DNA of 64,000 nucleotides from Calycina herbarum (GCA_001414485.1 LLEY01000112.1:1-64000); one strand, 5' to 3'; shown: positions 1 to 11,488, numbered from the stretch's first letter. Numbers and translations are program-made. Notes: a model not told the origin generated them from the letters alone.

Positions 1-138
1 GTCTGAAACTTAGAATTCTAAATATATATATAGTAATGAAATCAAAGTTTTAATTTTAAAACTTTTGATTAATAGTTCGTAGAGATATTAAAATGTCAAA
101 ATCGCGATTTTAGGTGTGTTTTCAGTTGGCCGGTTCGC

Positions 139-771
139 TTGTTTGGCCGGTTCGCTATACATACACGTTATACCGATCTCTGCGACATACCCAAAATCAC
201 CGATCTCTGTGAAGATAAGTGCGGCTCCCTTCTTCGACTTATCTTGGAGACCCTTATCGATGAGTGGTTTAATTTCGACAGTATGGATGACGACAACATT
301 CAAGCGTGGATCCCCAAATCCTCCCTTATTGAGCTACGTAAAGAGCTTGGAAAAGTTGGGAGCGAGAACAAAAATACGGAACTGAGTAAGAAAGTCACGA
401 AGCACATGGTCCAAACAATGAAAGAAACCCAAAGAGAGAAACAAATTGAAAAGGGGATGGAAAAGGAAATGGAAGAACTGGTCTTAGCTGGGGGTCCTAT
501 GACTCCGCAAGATGGAAAGAGAGGGTCCCAAAGCCAACTGGGAAAAGAGATCGAGGAATACGTCTTAGTTAAGGGTCTTATGACTATGCAGGATGGAAAA
601 TTAGTGCCCCAAAGCGCAGTAGGAAAAGAAGTAGAACTTGCAAGAAGGATGGAAAAGAGTTGGGGGGCTCTTATGAAAATCGGGTGTGAGCTTCGAAAAA
701 TGAAGGACGAAGGTTTGGAGGATTTTCAAGTGCTAACTGGCGCTCCTGAACTCATTGTTGACCCGATATAA
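139..771 (+). CDS. orphan hydrophilic protein with an internal 27-residue repeat, 5' end uncertain
   Basis: The frame is open from 139 to the stop at 769-771 (210 codons), but the first ATG in frame is at 283, so either the protein starts there (163 aa) or the 5' part lies in an upstream exon; a TTTTCAG acceptor-like site sits just upstream near 120. The sequence is charged and probably helical. Residues around 115-140 and 142-167 repeat each other (ELVLAGGPMTPQDGK against EYVLVKGLMTMQDGK), matching an 81-nt direct repeat at about 481 and 562. No known domain, signal peptide or membrane segment is visible. It sits at the left edge of an orphan-rich stretch. The function is unknown. That it is coding at all rests on the conserved repeat frame and open length. 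Confidence 0.45.
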   Translation: MFGRFAIHTRYTDLCDIPKITDLCEDKCGSLLRLILETLIDEWFNFDSMDDDNIQAWIPKSSLIELRKELGKVGSENKNTELSKKVTKHMVQTMKETQREKQIEKGMEKEMEELVLAGGPMTPQDGKRGSQSQLGKEIEEYVLVKGLMTMQDGKLVPQSAVGKEVELARRMEKSWGALMKIGCELRKMKDEGLEDFQVLTGAPELIVDPI

Positions 772-2004
772 TCTAATACTACCTCAAATACTTTGGAATA
801 AAGAAACTTTATTTTTCTAACCATATAGGTTAATATTCTAAATATCTAGAGTAATTACTTTGAATTCCCCTAGCTAGATGGAACAATGAGCTAGGTAGGC
901 AGGTACGAACCTGGTATTTACTACCGCTTTTCCTAACTATGGATGATTTGAAATGGGAGCTGTACGGCAAATAGAACTTAATTAAAAGGCCCCTTTTGGT
1001 TTGCGATTCTTTAGCTCTCGGTTTTATTAACCCAACCAGTTCCAAAGTATTAACCTAGATGTTTTGGAACAATTGAGGTCGTTTGTTCCAAGTATCTAGG
1101 TCAATATTCTAAATTGTTTCAAATGGCCGGGTTAAGAAAATTACCCTAAAATTTTAGCACAACGAGAGAAAGGTACGTATGTATCCATTGCCGCTTACCT
1201 TGTTTGCATTTTTTCAATTGGATCAAGCATCCAGGACAAAGTAACTTTAAAATATTTGAGCCTCAAAGAATAAATATTTATCGCGTTATTCTCATAGGGG
1301 AGTTCAGCCTTCGACGTCATAAGAGCTTGTGCGATAAATGCGGCATGAATATCGAATTCGACGAAACGGTAAAATAAGAAAGTTGAAAATACTTGAGCCT
1401 CACGTCTCATCAATTCGACTGAGCCACTCCACCCCATCAATATTAGACTATTGGATCACCAGCCACCGCCACGAAAGCCACATCGCCAATGGCCCGTTTC
1501 TCACAACCACTTTGGTTGGCTTAGAAGACTTTATTGGCTTGATAAAAGTGGCCCCAGGGACGCCTAACATTCAATACTTTCAGGTGTTCAGGTGAGCAGG
1601 TAATACCAAAATAGGGATTGCCGTACGGTACGGCGGCTCCGCGACTTTAGCAGCTTGTTTCAAGTAACTCCAATACGAGAAAGAGTTTCTGGGCGTCCGC
1701 ATTGCCAAAGGGCGCCTTTTGGAAACGATAAGTAAACTAGGAGTCTGAAACTGGTCCTCAGCCGCTCGTATTGAGGCTGTTGACTCAATATATAAAGACA
1801 CCTCTATACTCCGTAACTGACTCGAAAGCCAAATACCACAATAACTGCAAACAATGCACCAGTACCTCTCTTGAAATAAAATCAACATCTTCGCAACCCT
1901 ACTTGCACAAACCAAGTACGACCACCACAACAACTGTAAAAAATTCCACTGTCTCTGTCAACATCTCCGCAACCGAAGATTTTCGAGCAAGATACGCAAA
2001 CAAA
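772..2004. other. gene-poor stretch with a MITE-like fragment
   Basis: About 826-940 matches the right half of the element at 59.7-60.0 kb (GGTTAATATTCTAA, GAACAATGAGCTAGG and TATTTACTACCGCTT in the same order). A second related piece lies at 1055-1135 (TTTTGGAACAATTGAGGTC). The rest holds no gene I can support; the end of the stretch is the promoter and leader of the gene at 2005. Confidence 0.5.
1789..1797 (+). promoter_or_regulatory. TATA box of small membrane gene A
   Basis: TATATAAAG lies about 210 nt before the ATG at 2005, followed by a CA-rich leader. The other three family members also have a TATA-like box 125-180 nt upstream of their ATG. Confidence 0.5.
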
Positions 2005-2372
2005 ATGCAACTCTCCTCCGAAACCATTGTATCTCTCTCAATCGGTATCCCAAGCGTCCTGATAGCAATAATCGCAATGTGGATTGCCTTCGCAGGCGTC
2101 GCACTAGCAACAATCGGCGCTTGCATAAGTGCATATCGAGCCTTTAGAAGGAGACAAATACGAAGAATTCATGCATCTAGTACGTAATAAACCTTGAAAA
2201 TAATTCGCCTGCCTTTTTCTGACTTCCCAAACTAGGTACAAGTGGTACGAGTGGTACGAGTGGTACGAGTTCTCTTCTGTCTCGGAAAAGCATCGATTTA
2301 GATCACCAAGCTAGTATGCCACATGAGCCCCCGCGAGTTCATCTCTCGAGATCGAGGCGAGGATATGATTGA
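2005..2372 (+). CDS. small single-membrane-segment protein, family copy A (2 exons)
   Basis: Exons 2005-2179 and 2236-2372 give 103 aa. The 56-nt intron 2180-2235 starts GTACGT, has CTGAC 12 nt before its end and closes CTAG. It splits a serine codon A|GT, exactly as in the copies at 4.1 and 11.4 kb. Residues 1-8 (MQLSSETI) match the family start; a hydrophobic stretch spans about residues 9-45 and is longer than in the other copies. A basic run RAFRRRQIRR follows, predicting a cytosolic C-terminus. Exon 2 begins with repeated Thr-Ser-Gly from 9-nt repeats and ends in the family motif EPPRVHLSRSRR. Function unknown. The family resemblance is read directly from the sequence; the topology is inferred. 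Confidence 0.75.
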
Positions 2373-4095
2373 GATAAGCGAGAAATGGAGTGGGACTTTT
2401 CGGCGAGTAATGTATTGACTTTGTAACAACAAAAAATCGGCGAACGGAGTTTGGTATTGGATTTTAAACTGCTAAGGACAGCGTGCTAGAGGCTACTGCA
2501 ACTGGGAAAAAGGAGTTTTGCTTTAGAGTCTAACATATGTTTGCATTACAATAACAAGGAGGCGGGAAGACGGGGAAAACAAGGTCCTTTAGACTGCCAT
2601 AGATTGGACTGCCGAAATCAGCAAAGATATTCAACTTAGACTACAAGAATGATTAGCTTGCTTAAAACCTAGAGTTTATAGAAATTTGAAAATACAAAAA
2701 TAAAAACCAACAGGAGCACGGGAGCCAAGCATCTTATTTTGTAGCTAGCAGCCAGAAACCGAGAGGTATTCTATCGGTCGGCTGTTTGGAAATGCACTCC
2801 AACAATAGAAAATTCCAACATGCGCCGAGGGTTCGGAACATCAAAGTGTGCGGCGCCTGATCCTGTTATCAAATGATACAAGGCATCTAAAATAAAAGTT
2901 CTACAATATAACCCCACCCATAGGAAGTACTTATCGAATCAGACTTCTTGAAGAAATATTCCTTTTGTTGGCCGAAGTGCCTCACGAAAATTAGCTGATG
3001 ATAGTTGTGGGAATGTACGGAATCTTGAGCGATCCGCCCGTTACCTCTCACAATTGCTATCCTTTCCAAGAAGAACAAACTTACTTTTAATGTTTTTCTC
3101 AGACCGATAACTTTCAGATTAGAAATGTCGTTACCTGCAGTACCCAACAAGCAGGCCGCCAAGTAGGTAGTGGCCAACAATGCTGAGCTTACGTTCCTCC
3201 CCAGGACGATTGGGGGGGAGTCTCCACAGGTCGCCAAGTAGGTACGGACTGGTGGCTGAACCATCAGCTTACCCCTCCACCGCAAAAATGTGCTCATCGC
3301 CCAACTCACATCCTTCGTAAGCCGTGAACAGAAAGTCGACGAGGCAACTACATGACATATACGAAGATGAAATAGTTTAGGTCAGGTGAACCAAGTTTGT
3401 TTAATCCACAAGGCTCCGTGAGCATGTACCTCAGCAATGATTTAGTGCCGTTTCCTCACAACGCCGGCGATGGTTGCAATTACTGATTTCTGCTACTTTT
3501 AAAAATTTGCCTACCGTCGTATTCGTCGAGAAACCCCGATTCCTGTCTGCTTATTGTTTCGCTGTAATTGCTTACTGGGCGAACCTCTTGTTCTAGCACG
3601 GCACTTTGACCACGAACGGCGGTAACTTCCGGAAAGTGACAGTATCTGCCAGTATCAACAGGGGAGGACCACAAGTTGGGCGATTTTGTGGCGCATGGCG
3701 TTTTTGGCCACATCCATACCCCCATCCAGAGAAGAAGTCTTACTCGTCTGGGTGGAGACTCCACAAGGCTTCAAAACCCGGGATCCCCAAATGCAAGCCA
3801 AGGGAACCAGGGCCATGTCGTAACATCGCCCACTCTCTCCGGTCTGGGAATTGAAATATATATTACTTCAACCCACTAAGGATCTTTTACCAAAAATGTT
3901 TGTATTAAAATAAAGCAAGCACCACTCTATGAAACTATTCATCAGTTGTTATAAAATAGGTAAGTCTTTTGGCCGTTACAAAGTGTTCGAATACGACTTG
4001 GGCGAAGAGTAACCGGCACCAGAAAAAAAGGTAAAAACTAGACAATCTCTCGATGAACGTCAATATCTAAAGAACAACAAAGAAATTCAAGAACA
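2373..4095. other. no supported gene
   Basis: Several short open frames overlap on both strands, none with a recognisable domain or a consistent splice model. The last 150 bases hold the promoter of the gene at 4096. Confidence 0.4.
3950..3956 (+). promoter_or_regulatory. TATA box of small membrane gene B
   Basis: TATAAAA is placed about 140 nt upstream of the ATG at 4096. The leader between them ends in an A-rich run before the start codon. Confidence 0.5.
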
Positions 4096-4395
4096 ATGCC
4101 GCTATCCTCCGAAGCTAGTATATCCTTAGTAGTAGGTACCGTAAGCGTCCTACTAGCGATACTCAGCACTATATTCGGGTATCAAGCCTTGAAACGTGGA
4201 GAGAAACACACTAGCATAAGAAACCATCATAGCACGAACCATTACAGCACAAGTAAGAGGGCCGACTTCCACCTCATACTAGCTCTTGCTAACTTTAAAC
4301 AAGGTTCGCGAGCTCCTCTCTTGCAAGATGTCGAGTACTCTGCCGGCTTGCCTTCGGTGCCGCCGAGAGTCCATCTTCCACGAGCAAGAACATGA
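4096..4395 (+). CDS. small single-membrane-segment protein, family copy B (2 exons)
   Basis: Exons 4096-4252 and 4304-4395 give 82 aa. The 51-nt intron starts GTAAGAG, has GCTAAC as branch site and ends CAAG; it splits a serine codon A|GT. Because 51 is a multiple of three and the intron has no in-frame stop, retention would give a 99-aa form. Residues 1-35 (MPLSSEASISLVVG, then SVLLAILSTIFGYQ) are a short polar N-terminus plus one membrane segment, followed by ALKRG. Exon 2 (SRAPLLQDVEYSAGL, then VPPRVHLPRART) is nearly the same as in the copy at 11.4 kb. There is no enzymatic signature. Likely a type III membrane protein with a cytosolic tail (inference). Confidence 0.8.
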   Translation: MPLSSEASISLVVGTVSVLLAILSTIFGYQALKRGEKHTSIRNHHSTNHYSTSKRADFHLILALANFKQGSRAPLLQDVEYSAGLPSVPPRVHLPRART

Positions 4396-4844
4396 AAGGG
4401 AATTTGCGCAACTTGTCGTAACCAAGAAAATCCATACATGAATAGCTACAACACATGCATGCAATACTACGAAACCCCCAAACAAGAATTTCCCTTTGAC
4501 ATCCAAAGAAGAATTCTTGAAGCAAGATTGCGCATATGCATGCATATACCAAAGCAGACTTCCATTCATTCGGCTCAGGCCGAAAGGAACTCATGTTTTC
4601 TGGTATGCAAGGCTGAAGTTTGCAGACCCAGAAGCATCATCACACTTTGCAGAACCTGATACGTGGTCAACAAGCAAAACAGAGGGTACAAAAGTCGCCT
4701 CTCAGAAAATCTGAAGAGAACAATTTTCTTCCCAAGGGAACAAACCCTCACACCTCTCCACTAGAGAGCCACGGTGCAACTCGGACTTGGACGTTTCTAC
4801 TCTCTGCTCTCACCCCCGAAAGAGACAACCAACAAGCTGAAAAA

Positions 4845-5447
4845 ATGGCTACCTTCTACCCAGCCTACCACGACACAATCGACGAACTCTCCGCAGACCA
4901 CACAACCAACCCAGAACCTGCAACCCAAACAGAAAATTACTCCTCGCCATTCCCTGAAGAACCCCTCCCCTACTCGGAACTCTCAAAGGAATCACAAACT
5001 ACCTCCACTGTCACGCAAAGATACCCCCACAGCCACCAGGAAGGAATGCGTGGTTTCCAAAATCCGTATTTCAATTCCCGGGTTCTCGGTCGTGGAATCC
5101 AAAAGCGCGGAAAACAGCCATCTTCGGTCCGACCATCGACATCACTCTCTTCCTCCCACGACTGGAAGTATGACAGACGGGCGATGGTTCGGTTGATCAA
5201 GAAGTTGAGGAGAGATGTCAAAGAGTTGAAGGAGAGCGCGAGGAGTATGAGAAGCGCAGGGGTTTGGAGAACGGCATCGGAGGTGAAGATTATGAGGGGG
5301 TTGGTGAAGAAGTTGAAGAAGAGAGGGGTGGAGTTGACGGAGGAGTTGGCGGATAGGGAGGTTGAGAAGATTCAGTTGCAAAGGATGGTTTTTAGGTTGA
5401 GGCAGGAGAAGAGGGGGTTGGAGGAACGGAACGCGAGGATCGGGTAA
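4845..5447 (+). CDS. orphan protein with C-terminal coiled coil
   Basis: Single exon, 200 aa from the ATG at 4845 (AAAAATGGCT). The frame is open further upstream, but the ATG in good context after a CA-rich leader is the natural start. Residues 1-110 are polar and disordered, rich in Pro, Thr, Ser and Gln. Residues 115-200 form a basic coiled coil with heptad Leu/Val (VRLIKKLRRDVKELKES, VKKLKKRGVELTEELADR, LRQEKRGLEERNARI). No domain is recognised. The disordered-head/coiled-coil-tail plan recalls the orphan genes at 14.1, 20.1 and 22.6 kb but I see no clear sequence match. The 3' half is G-rich because of the Lys/Arg/Glu codons. Confidence 0.55.
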   Translation: MATFYPAYHDTIDELSADHTTNPEPATQTENYSSPFPEEPLPYSELSKESQTTSTVTQRYPHSHQEGMRGFQNPYFNSRVLGRGIQKRGKQPSSVRPSTSLSSSHDWKYDRRAMVRLIKKLRRDVKELKESARSMRSAGVWRTASEVKIMRGLVKKLKKRGVELTEELADREVEKIQLQRMVFRLRQEKRGLEERNARIG

Positions 5448-5702
5448 GGCGTTTGTGAGGAGGGGCTGAAGACTGAATGAGGAGGGGTTGAATAGGTTTT
5501 GGGGTGGATGCGATGGAGGATATGATGGATGGATTGAAGAGTTGCGGTTTTGGGAGCTTGTTGGAGATCACCAGTGGAGATCACCAGTGATCGCTCCGAA
5601 GTCCCAGGAAGTTTTTTGTTTCGTGAAGGATATTGTATTCTTAGTATTTTTTTTCAGCGCCAACATTCAGTTAGAGCGAGAAATTTGGTTGTAAAATAGC
5701 TT

Positions 5703-6401
5703 TCAATCCCAATCATCACCATCATCCTCATCTTCTTGCGCCTTGATAACCCTTCTATCGTCCTTGGTCGCCTTTGCTCTCTGTATCACACCGGATGCCA
5801 GAAATCTGGCCTCCAAATCTTGCGTCGTAAAGGTATCCTGTGTATATCCAATGCCCTCAAACCCAACAATGCGATCCACACTCTTGCCGCCTATGAAGGC
5901 CAGAACGCATGGGAGGACCTGGATCTTGAGTTTCGTAACCAGAAACGGGGCATTCTCCACCTTCATCTTCAAAAACCGGGTATCGAAATGCTTTGGAGCC
6001 AGAGTCTGCCGACCATCAGCGCTTGCTCATGATCTCCTTCATGCTTGTCTTGTGCTTGTGCTTGGAGGAGCTGGAGGGGAAAAGTTTCACACCTCTAGAT
6101 GGCCATCCATGACCCCGCACCGTGCGAAATCGTCTTTGGAGAAGTGTACGATGGCGTATTTGACTTCGGTTGTGAGGTCCATAAGGGCCTTTTCCTCTTT
6201 GATCTCGGTGTAGTTTCCAAAGCCCTGGTTCTTCTGCGACTTTGCGCGTGTGAATTCGGCGTGCAGCTGCTGGATTCGTTGTTCTCGGAAGGCATCCATC
6301 GCAGGGGAGTCTTCGAGGGAGGCGATGAGGGCATCCTCGTCATCTGAGTCCACGGCCTTGCGGTCGAGGACGGATGCGACTTGAGAATCGAGTTTGGCCA
6401 T
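5703..6401 (-). CDS. PLP1: phosducin-like / TXNDC9-type thioredoxin-fold protein (2 exons)
   Basis: Exons 6401-6093 and 6005-5703 give 203 aa; the intron 6006-6092 starts GTGTGA and ends GGCAG. The N-terminal part is acidic and helical. The thioredoxin-like fold follows, with VHFSKDDFARCGVMDGHLE joined to TLAPKHFDTRFLKMKVENAPFL across the intron, the layout seen in human TXNDC9 and yeast Plp1. Position by position this matches the family, which lacks the CXXC redox pair, as here. The C-terminus is acidic (EDEDDGDDWD). Family members bind the CCT chaperonin and help fold actin and tubulin; that role is inferred from homology. It is divergently arranged with the transporter at 7.0 kb. Start chosen at the ATG preceding KLDSQVASVL. 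Confidence 0.9.
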
Positions 6402-7013
6402 TTTGGGGGTTTTGGGGGTTTTGATGCGATTTGAAGATCGCGGTCGCGTTTGAAGTTGGAGGCGACCGTAAGGAAGTTCGCGACAAAATATCGGCCAACG
6501 GGAAGGGCGAAGGAAAAGCGATACCTCACCCAAACTTGCGATAATAGGTAGCCAGAATTGGCAAACCACAGAGAAATAATTGGAAATGCAAACCGTTCTC
6601 TGAGGAGATTTGAATCGAAATTGTAGATGTTGTTGTTGATGCTCCGCAAATTAAATCCCCAGTCTGGCCCGCGGTCTGCACCTATCGAAGCTTATCTGGC
6701 CCCTGGCTGGCTAAAATTAAATTGGCGCTAAGAAAGTTGAGATCAAGGGGAAACACGAGAGGCCACGAACTTGCACTTCTCAGCCACCTCCTCCCTCAAA
6801 GACTTCATACATCTTCACCAACACCCCCGAATTATCCTTCGACGGACCGAACATATTCGAAGGCTCAACTTGATGCGCCTGCCATAACGTCACGATCTCT
6901 GCGCGACTTGATCATACCCCCAGAGATACTCGCAAACGTCACCAACTTCCCCAACTTGCGCCCCTTACAAAGTCCCCTTTTCTGGAGGTACTTCGTCTCC
7001 CACAGCCGCAAAG
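6402..7013. promoter_or_regulatory. shared divergent promoter region
   Basis: These 612 bases separate the starts of the TXNDC9-like gene (minus) and the GDP-mannose transporter (plus), so both promoters must lie here. I see no clear TATA box. Open frames running through it are upstream extensions of these genes in other frames. Confidence 0.5.
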
Positions 7014-8346
7014 ATGGACGACAAGAAGAATGAAGACTACAACGTCAAGATGCCAGACTATGACTCTGGGAGGTCGTCACCGAGAGATCCTTTCCTGGCG
7101 AAATCCCCGTCGCGGCATAACTCGGCTGGCCCTCCTGCCATCTCCAGCATTACGAATAGTCCCCCCATCTCCATTTTGGCATACTGTTTAGCATCAATTT
7201 CCATGACCGTAACGAACAAATACTGTGTCTCGGGAGCAAACTGGAATCTGAACTTCTTCTACCTGGCAATCCAAGTACGCAACTCCGTCCCACGTCAGCT
7301 ATCTGAAGGAAACTAATTGTAAATATAGTCTCTTGTCTGTATTATCGCGATTGTCATCTGCAAACAAGTTGGAATGATTACAAATTTGGCTCCATTTGAC
7401 ACCAAGAAGGCCAAGACCTGTAAGTAAAATACCATACCCGGGAAATTTCTAGTACTGACTAGCTACAGGGTTCCCAATCTCTCTGCTCCTAGTCGGAATG
7501 ATCTACACCAGCACGAAAGCACTACAATTTTTGTCCGTTCCCGTATATACCATCTTCAAGAACTTGACCATCATAGTCATTGCATATGGAGAGGTCCTCT
7601 GGTTTGGTGGAAGTGTTACCGCATCCGCCCTCTTCTCTTTCGGTCTTATGGTTCTCAGTTCCGTGGTTGCTGCCTGGGCTGACATCCAGCATGCCCTTTA
7701 TGGAGGAGCCGCGCAGAGCGTCGAGGCTGCTGAAGCTCTCTCAACATTGAATGCCGGTTACATGTGGATGGGAATGAACGTTTTCTGTACCGCAGCATAC
7801 GTTCTTTCTATGCGCAAGGTTATCAAGAAAATGAACTTCAAGGATTGGGACAGTACGTTATTTTCTCCGATTTCGAGTTTTCTGGACAAGTACTAACATT
7901 GAATAGCCATGTTCTACAACAATCTCCTCACCATCCCTGTTTTGTTCCTCTGTTCCTTTATCTTTGAGAACTGGTCCTCGAAAAACATTGCCTTGAATTT
8001 CCCAGAAGAGTCCCGCAACAAGTTGATTTCCGGCTTCGTCTACTCCGGTCTCGCCACCATATTCATCTCATACTGTTCCGCTTGGTGTATTCGTGTCACC
8101 TCCTCGACCACCTACTCCATGGTGGGAGCACTCAACAAGCTCCCAATCGCCGTCAGCGGTCTTGTTTTCTTCGCTGCACCAGTCACTTTCGGAAGTGTGT
8201 CTGCCATCATCATTGGATTCGTTAGTGGTATCGTTTACGCTTGGGCCAAGGTCAGACAATCTCAGATGAACAAGATGTCTCTACCTACCTCGCAACCAGT
8301 CATGAGCGCCAGTTCTCAAAGTAATCGGGATGCTTCAAGCTCATAG
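7014..8346 (+). CDS. VRG4: GDP-mannose transporter (Vrg4/Gmt type, 4 exons)
   Basis: Exons 7014-7274, 7329-7419, 7469-7852 and 7907-8346 give 391 aa. The introns (54, 49 and 54 nt) have GTACGC/GTAAGT/GTACGT donors and CTGAC/CTAAC branch sites. After an N-terminal cytosolic tail of about 50 residues come about ten hydrophobic segments. The GALNK motif (SMVGALNKLPIAVSG) is the nucleotide-sugar contact that defines GDP-mannose transporters, and the first segment reads NKYCVSGANWNLNFFYL. It brings GDP-mannose into the Golgi lumen for mannan and glycoprotein synthesis and is usually essential in fungi. Length is normal. The C-terminal tail is Ser/Gln-rich. No break or oddity is seen. Confidence 0.97.
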
Positions 8347-9172
8347 AGAGCTTATTTGCATGCGCTTGGCCATCTTCACTTCCTTTTCTGGGCTCAGCGT
8401 TTATCCGGGACGGGATTCCATGCCCGCCTTAGCAAGGATCTAAATTCGAGCATACTCTCCATTGAGAAGAGGAATGAGAATTTTGACTTTGATTCAAAGG
8501 AATTAGAGATGATCCTTATTTTTTGCTTATGTATTATAATTTTTCTTTTGTTCGTCGGGGTTGTTTTGAGTTTTAGAAGGTGTGATGATGGTTTTATCAT
8601 ACGAACTAAACCGGTGTAGAATCGTTGCAGCTGGCTTTTTGAAGGAAGGAGCATGCATGATATACCGATGAGGAAGGCGTCATTCTTGAATCATGGCTGC
8701 ATTGTAAGGATTATCAACCAAAATACGAAATAATGGAACCCATAGAATGTTTGTGTGCTTCTTTTTCTAGTGCCTTGTATATATCTTGTGACATAATTTA
8801 GTAGTTTTCTATGACTCCGTTGTGTCATTCCTCCCCTCACTTCACTACTCATCCCGATAGTTCAGATACTAAGGGATAATCGGATTATTTAACTGGTAAA
8901 GTGATATGTACTAAGTGAATCTTTTACTTTGGTATAGACAACAAAAATATCAAGAACCAATGCTACATGAGTGAAGGCTAATTTGTATTCGGATTTGGTT
9001 ACACCCGGAATAAAGCCGGCGCATGACGTTGTCGGCGCGTTTCCCCCGAACTACTATTTCGCGTTTCGATTTCCAAGAGCTATACTTGACCCCTCGACCC
9101 CATCTACTTTTCGTAGAATACCAACATCAGTCATTAAATGGCAATCAAATCTCGACCTTGACATATATCAAA
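8347..9172. other. 3' UTR of VRG4 and MMM1 promoter; no gene
   Basis: The first part is AT-rich with a possible poly-A region, followed by the upstream region of MMM1. Short open frames here have no coding character. Confidence 0.5.
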
Positions 9173-10459
9173 ATGGCTACCATTGAGCCCCCCATAAGAG
9201 CAGAATCTTCGTACAATCCCCCCTCCAAATTGATGCGCATAACCGCTAACAAACATCGCAGACTCTCATTTACGCAAGGCTTCGTCCTCGGCCAATTGTC
9301 CATCGTCATCCTCCTAGGCGCCTTCATAAAATTCTTCATCTTCGGCGACCCACCATCCCCAGATGTCACAGCCGCCGTGCGAGCGACGGAGAGACGGTCC
9401 TTGACACTCGCCCATAAACGCTCCCTCCTCTCCTTGCGATCCACGAGACATCCTTCGCAGCCATTAAATAAGAAGCGCTCGCAGGTCTTACGAAACCCTC
9501 CTCCACTTACTACGAATACTATACTGAGTAAGACGTATTATAACGTTGATTCTCACCAGCCCGAGAGCTTGGATTGGTTCAACGTCCTAGTTGCGCAGAC
9601 GATAGCACAGTTTCGCGCGGAGGCGCAACATGATGATCGGATTTTAACTAGTTTGACGAAGGCGTTGAATGGAGATAAACGACCGGATTTTCTGTCAGAG
9701 ATAAAGGTTACGGAGATAAGTTTGGGGGAGGACTTTCCTATATTTTCGAATTGTCGGGTTATTCCCGTGGATGAAGATGGATTGAGTTTAGGTCCTGGAG
9801 TTAGGGGCGAGAAAGGGGAACAAGGGAGATTGCAGGCTAGGATGGATGTTGATTTGAGTGATTTCATTACGTTGGCGCTGGAAACGAAGTTACTGCTTAA
9901 TTATCCGAAACCGAGTATTGCGGTGTTGCCTGTTGCGTTGGCGGTTAGTGTTGTGAGGTTTAGTGGGACACTTTCGATTTCCTTTATCCCTGGGAGTCCC
10001 ACAACAGCAACCACCCTCGCATTCTCATTTCTAGACGACTACCGTCTCGACCTCTCAATCCGCTCCCTCGTCGGATCACGCTCCCGTCTCCAAGACGTCC
10101 CGAAAATCGCCTCTCTCGTCGAAGCAAGACTACACACCTGGTTCGACGAACGATGTGTTGAGCCGAGATTTCAACAAATTGAACTCCCTAGTTTATGGCC
10201 GAGGAAGAAAAACACGAGGGGCGAGGCACCGAGTGAACCGGCTAGTATTAGTAGGGCGAAGGGGAAGGAGATGGAGAGGGATTTGAGGGAGGAGGCGAGA
10301 CGGGAGGTTGAGGCTGAGGCGAGGGCGAAGAATGAGTTGGAGGCTATTGAGGAGGAAGGGTTGAGGTGGAGACGGAGGGCTAGGGGGGATAGCTCGAGTT
10401 ATGCTATGCCGGGTAGTATGCCGGGTAGTATGCCGGGGTTGAATATGAATATGACTTGA
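9173..10459 (+). CDS. MMM1: Mmm1, ERMES complex subunit (SMP domain)
   Basis: Intronless, 428 aa from the ATG at 9173 (AAAATGGCT). The frame is open upstream, but the family start lies shortly before the membrane segment. One membrane helix lies at about residues 34-56 ([20 protein letters not shown]). The SMP lipid-transfer domain follows, with [34 protein letters not shown] and the [24 protein letters not shown] strands typical of Mmm1. The C-terminal 70 residues are a charged helix and a Met/Gly/Pro tail with a short MPGS repeat. Mmm1 is the ER-anchored part of the ER-mitochondria encounter structure and moves phospholipids between the membranes. Length fits fungal Mmm1. Confidence 0.97.
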   Translation: MATIEPPIRAESSYNPPSKLMRITANKHRRLSFTQGFVLGQLSIVILLGAFIKFFIFGDPPSPDVTAAVRATERRSLTLAHKRSLLSLRSTRHPSQPLNKKRSQVLRNPPPLTTNTILSKTYYNVDSHQPESLDWFNVLVAQTIAQFRAEAQHDDRILTSLTKALNGDKRPDFLSEIKVTEISLGEDFPIFSNCRVIPVDEDGLSLGPGVRGEKGEQGRLQARMDVDLSDFITLALETKLLLNYPKPSIAVLPVALAVSVVRFSGTLSISFIPGSPTTATTLAFSFLDDYRLDLSIRSLVGSRSRLQDVPKIASLVEARLHTWFDERCVEPRFQQIELPSLWPRKKNTRGEAPSEPASISRAKGKEMERDLREEARREVEAEARAKNELEAIEEEGLRWRRRARGDSSSYAMPGSMPGSMPGLNMNMT

Positions 10460-11218
10460 GATATTTTCGGGTGCGTTGTATCTTTCTTTTTTGGGAGTGG
10501 TTTGTGAGCTTTGTGAGTTTTGTGCGTTTGTTTCTCTTTTCTTTTTGATTGAAAACAAGATGTGGTTGGGATTTGAACGTCTTGGTCGTAATTGGCGACG
10601 TAGAATGGCCAGTTCTTAAGCGGATTCTCACAACCACGTTGGATTGGACTTGGGGGGTTGCGGAAAAGGGAGAGGAAGAAGATAGAGATCGAGAATCCGG
10701 AACGAGCTTGGGGTAAGAGTAGGGAGCAACATGGGGTGCAAGAACTCGTGGACCGGACAATAGGTAAACATCCTTCTCTTCACTTTCCCTCTTTCAATTG
10801 AGAGCTGATAAATCAATTCCATTCTAACAAACGGCTGGAATACTTGAGGCATTTTACCTTAATTGTTCCAGGGGAGTTGGGACAGTGGTAGAGGGCAAGT
10901 GCCTCGAGAGTATAGTCACCAATTCAGACACCCACCGGAGAAGGCAAGGCTTGAGGGCAAAGTTTTCAGGAAGAAGAGAAGTAGGATTTCTCTCATAACT
11001 GGTGTCGGCTTGGAAAGAGATGCTAATATTGTGTGGAAACGGTATTTCCAGCTCTTCATTTCCGAGCGAGTGGGTATATAATTTGTCTTGCGATCTTACC
11101 AAACTCCAATTTTCCCAGTACCATTCATTACCCAACCAGTTGTTTTTCCCACGCTAACCTTTTGCAGTCCAAACCAAACTCCATTTCTTGCTCTTCAATA
11201 CCTTGCTGTCCACCTGAG
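10460..11218. other. no supported gene
   Basis: Downstream region of MMM1 and of the minus-strand gene ending at 11219. Open frames on both strands have no domain and no consistent splice model. Confidence 0.4.
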
Positions 11219-11488
11219 TTATGTTCTTGTCCTCGGTAGATATACCCTCGGCGGCACAAGTGGTAAACCGGCAGAGTACTCGAGGTCTTGTAGAAGCGGA
11301 GACCGCGCACCTTTTTCTAGGTTAGCAAGAGCTAGGAACTAGAAGTCCACCCCCTTACTCATACTAGAGCGTTCCTGCCCACGCCCCCTTTTCAAGGCTT
11401 GATACCCGAATATAGTGCCAAGTATCGCTAGCAGAACGCTTGCTACGCCTACTGCTAGTGATATAGCGGCTTCGGAGGATAGTGACAT
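11219..11488 (-). CDS. small single-membrane-segment protein, family copy C (2 exons)
   Basis: Exons 11488-11365 and 11310-11219 give 71 aa. The 54-nt intron has a GTATGAG donor, GCTAAC branch site and AAAAAG acceptor, and contains an in-frame TAG; splicing is needed to reach the conserved tail. It splits a serine codon A|GT as in copies A and B. Residues 1-35 read MSLSSEAAISLAVG then SVLLAILGTIFGYQ and ALKRG: short polar start, one membrane segment, basic stop-transfer. Exon 2 (SARSPLLQDLEYSAGL, then VPPRVYLPRTRT) is almost identical in plan to copy B. Its neighbour 1.5 kb away on the same strand is copy D. Function unknown. Confidence 0.8.

Noticed and set aside
5743..6213. Plus-strand frame of 156 codons
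   Set aside because: Antisense to the thioredoxin-fold gene, whose family match is clear.
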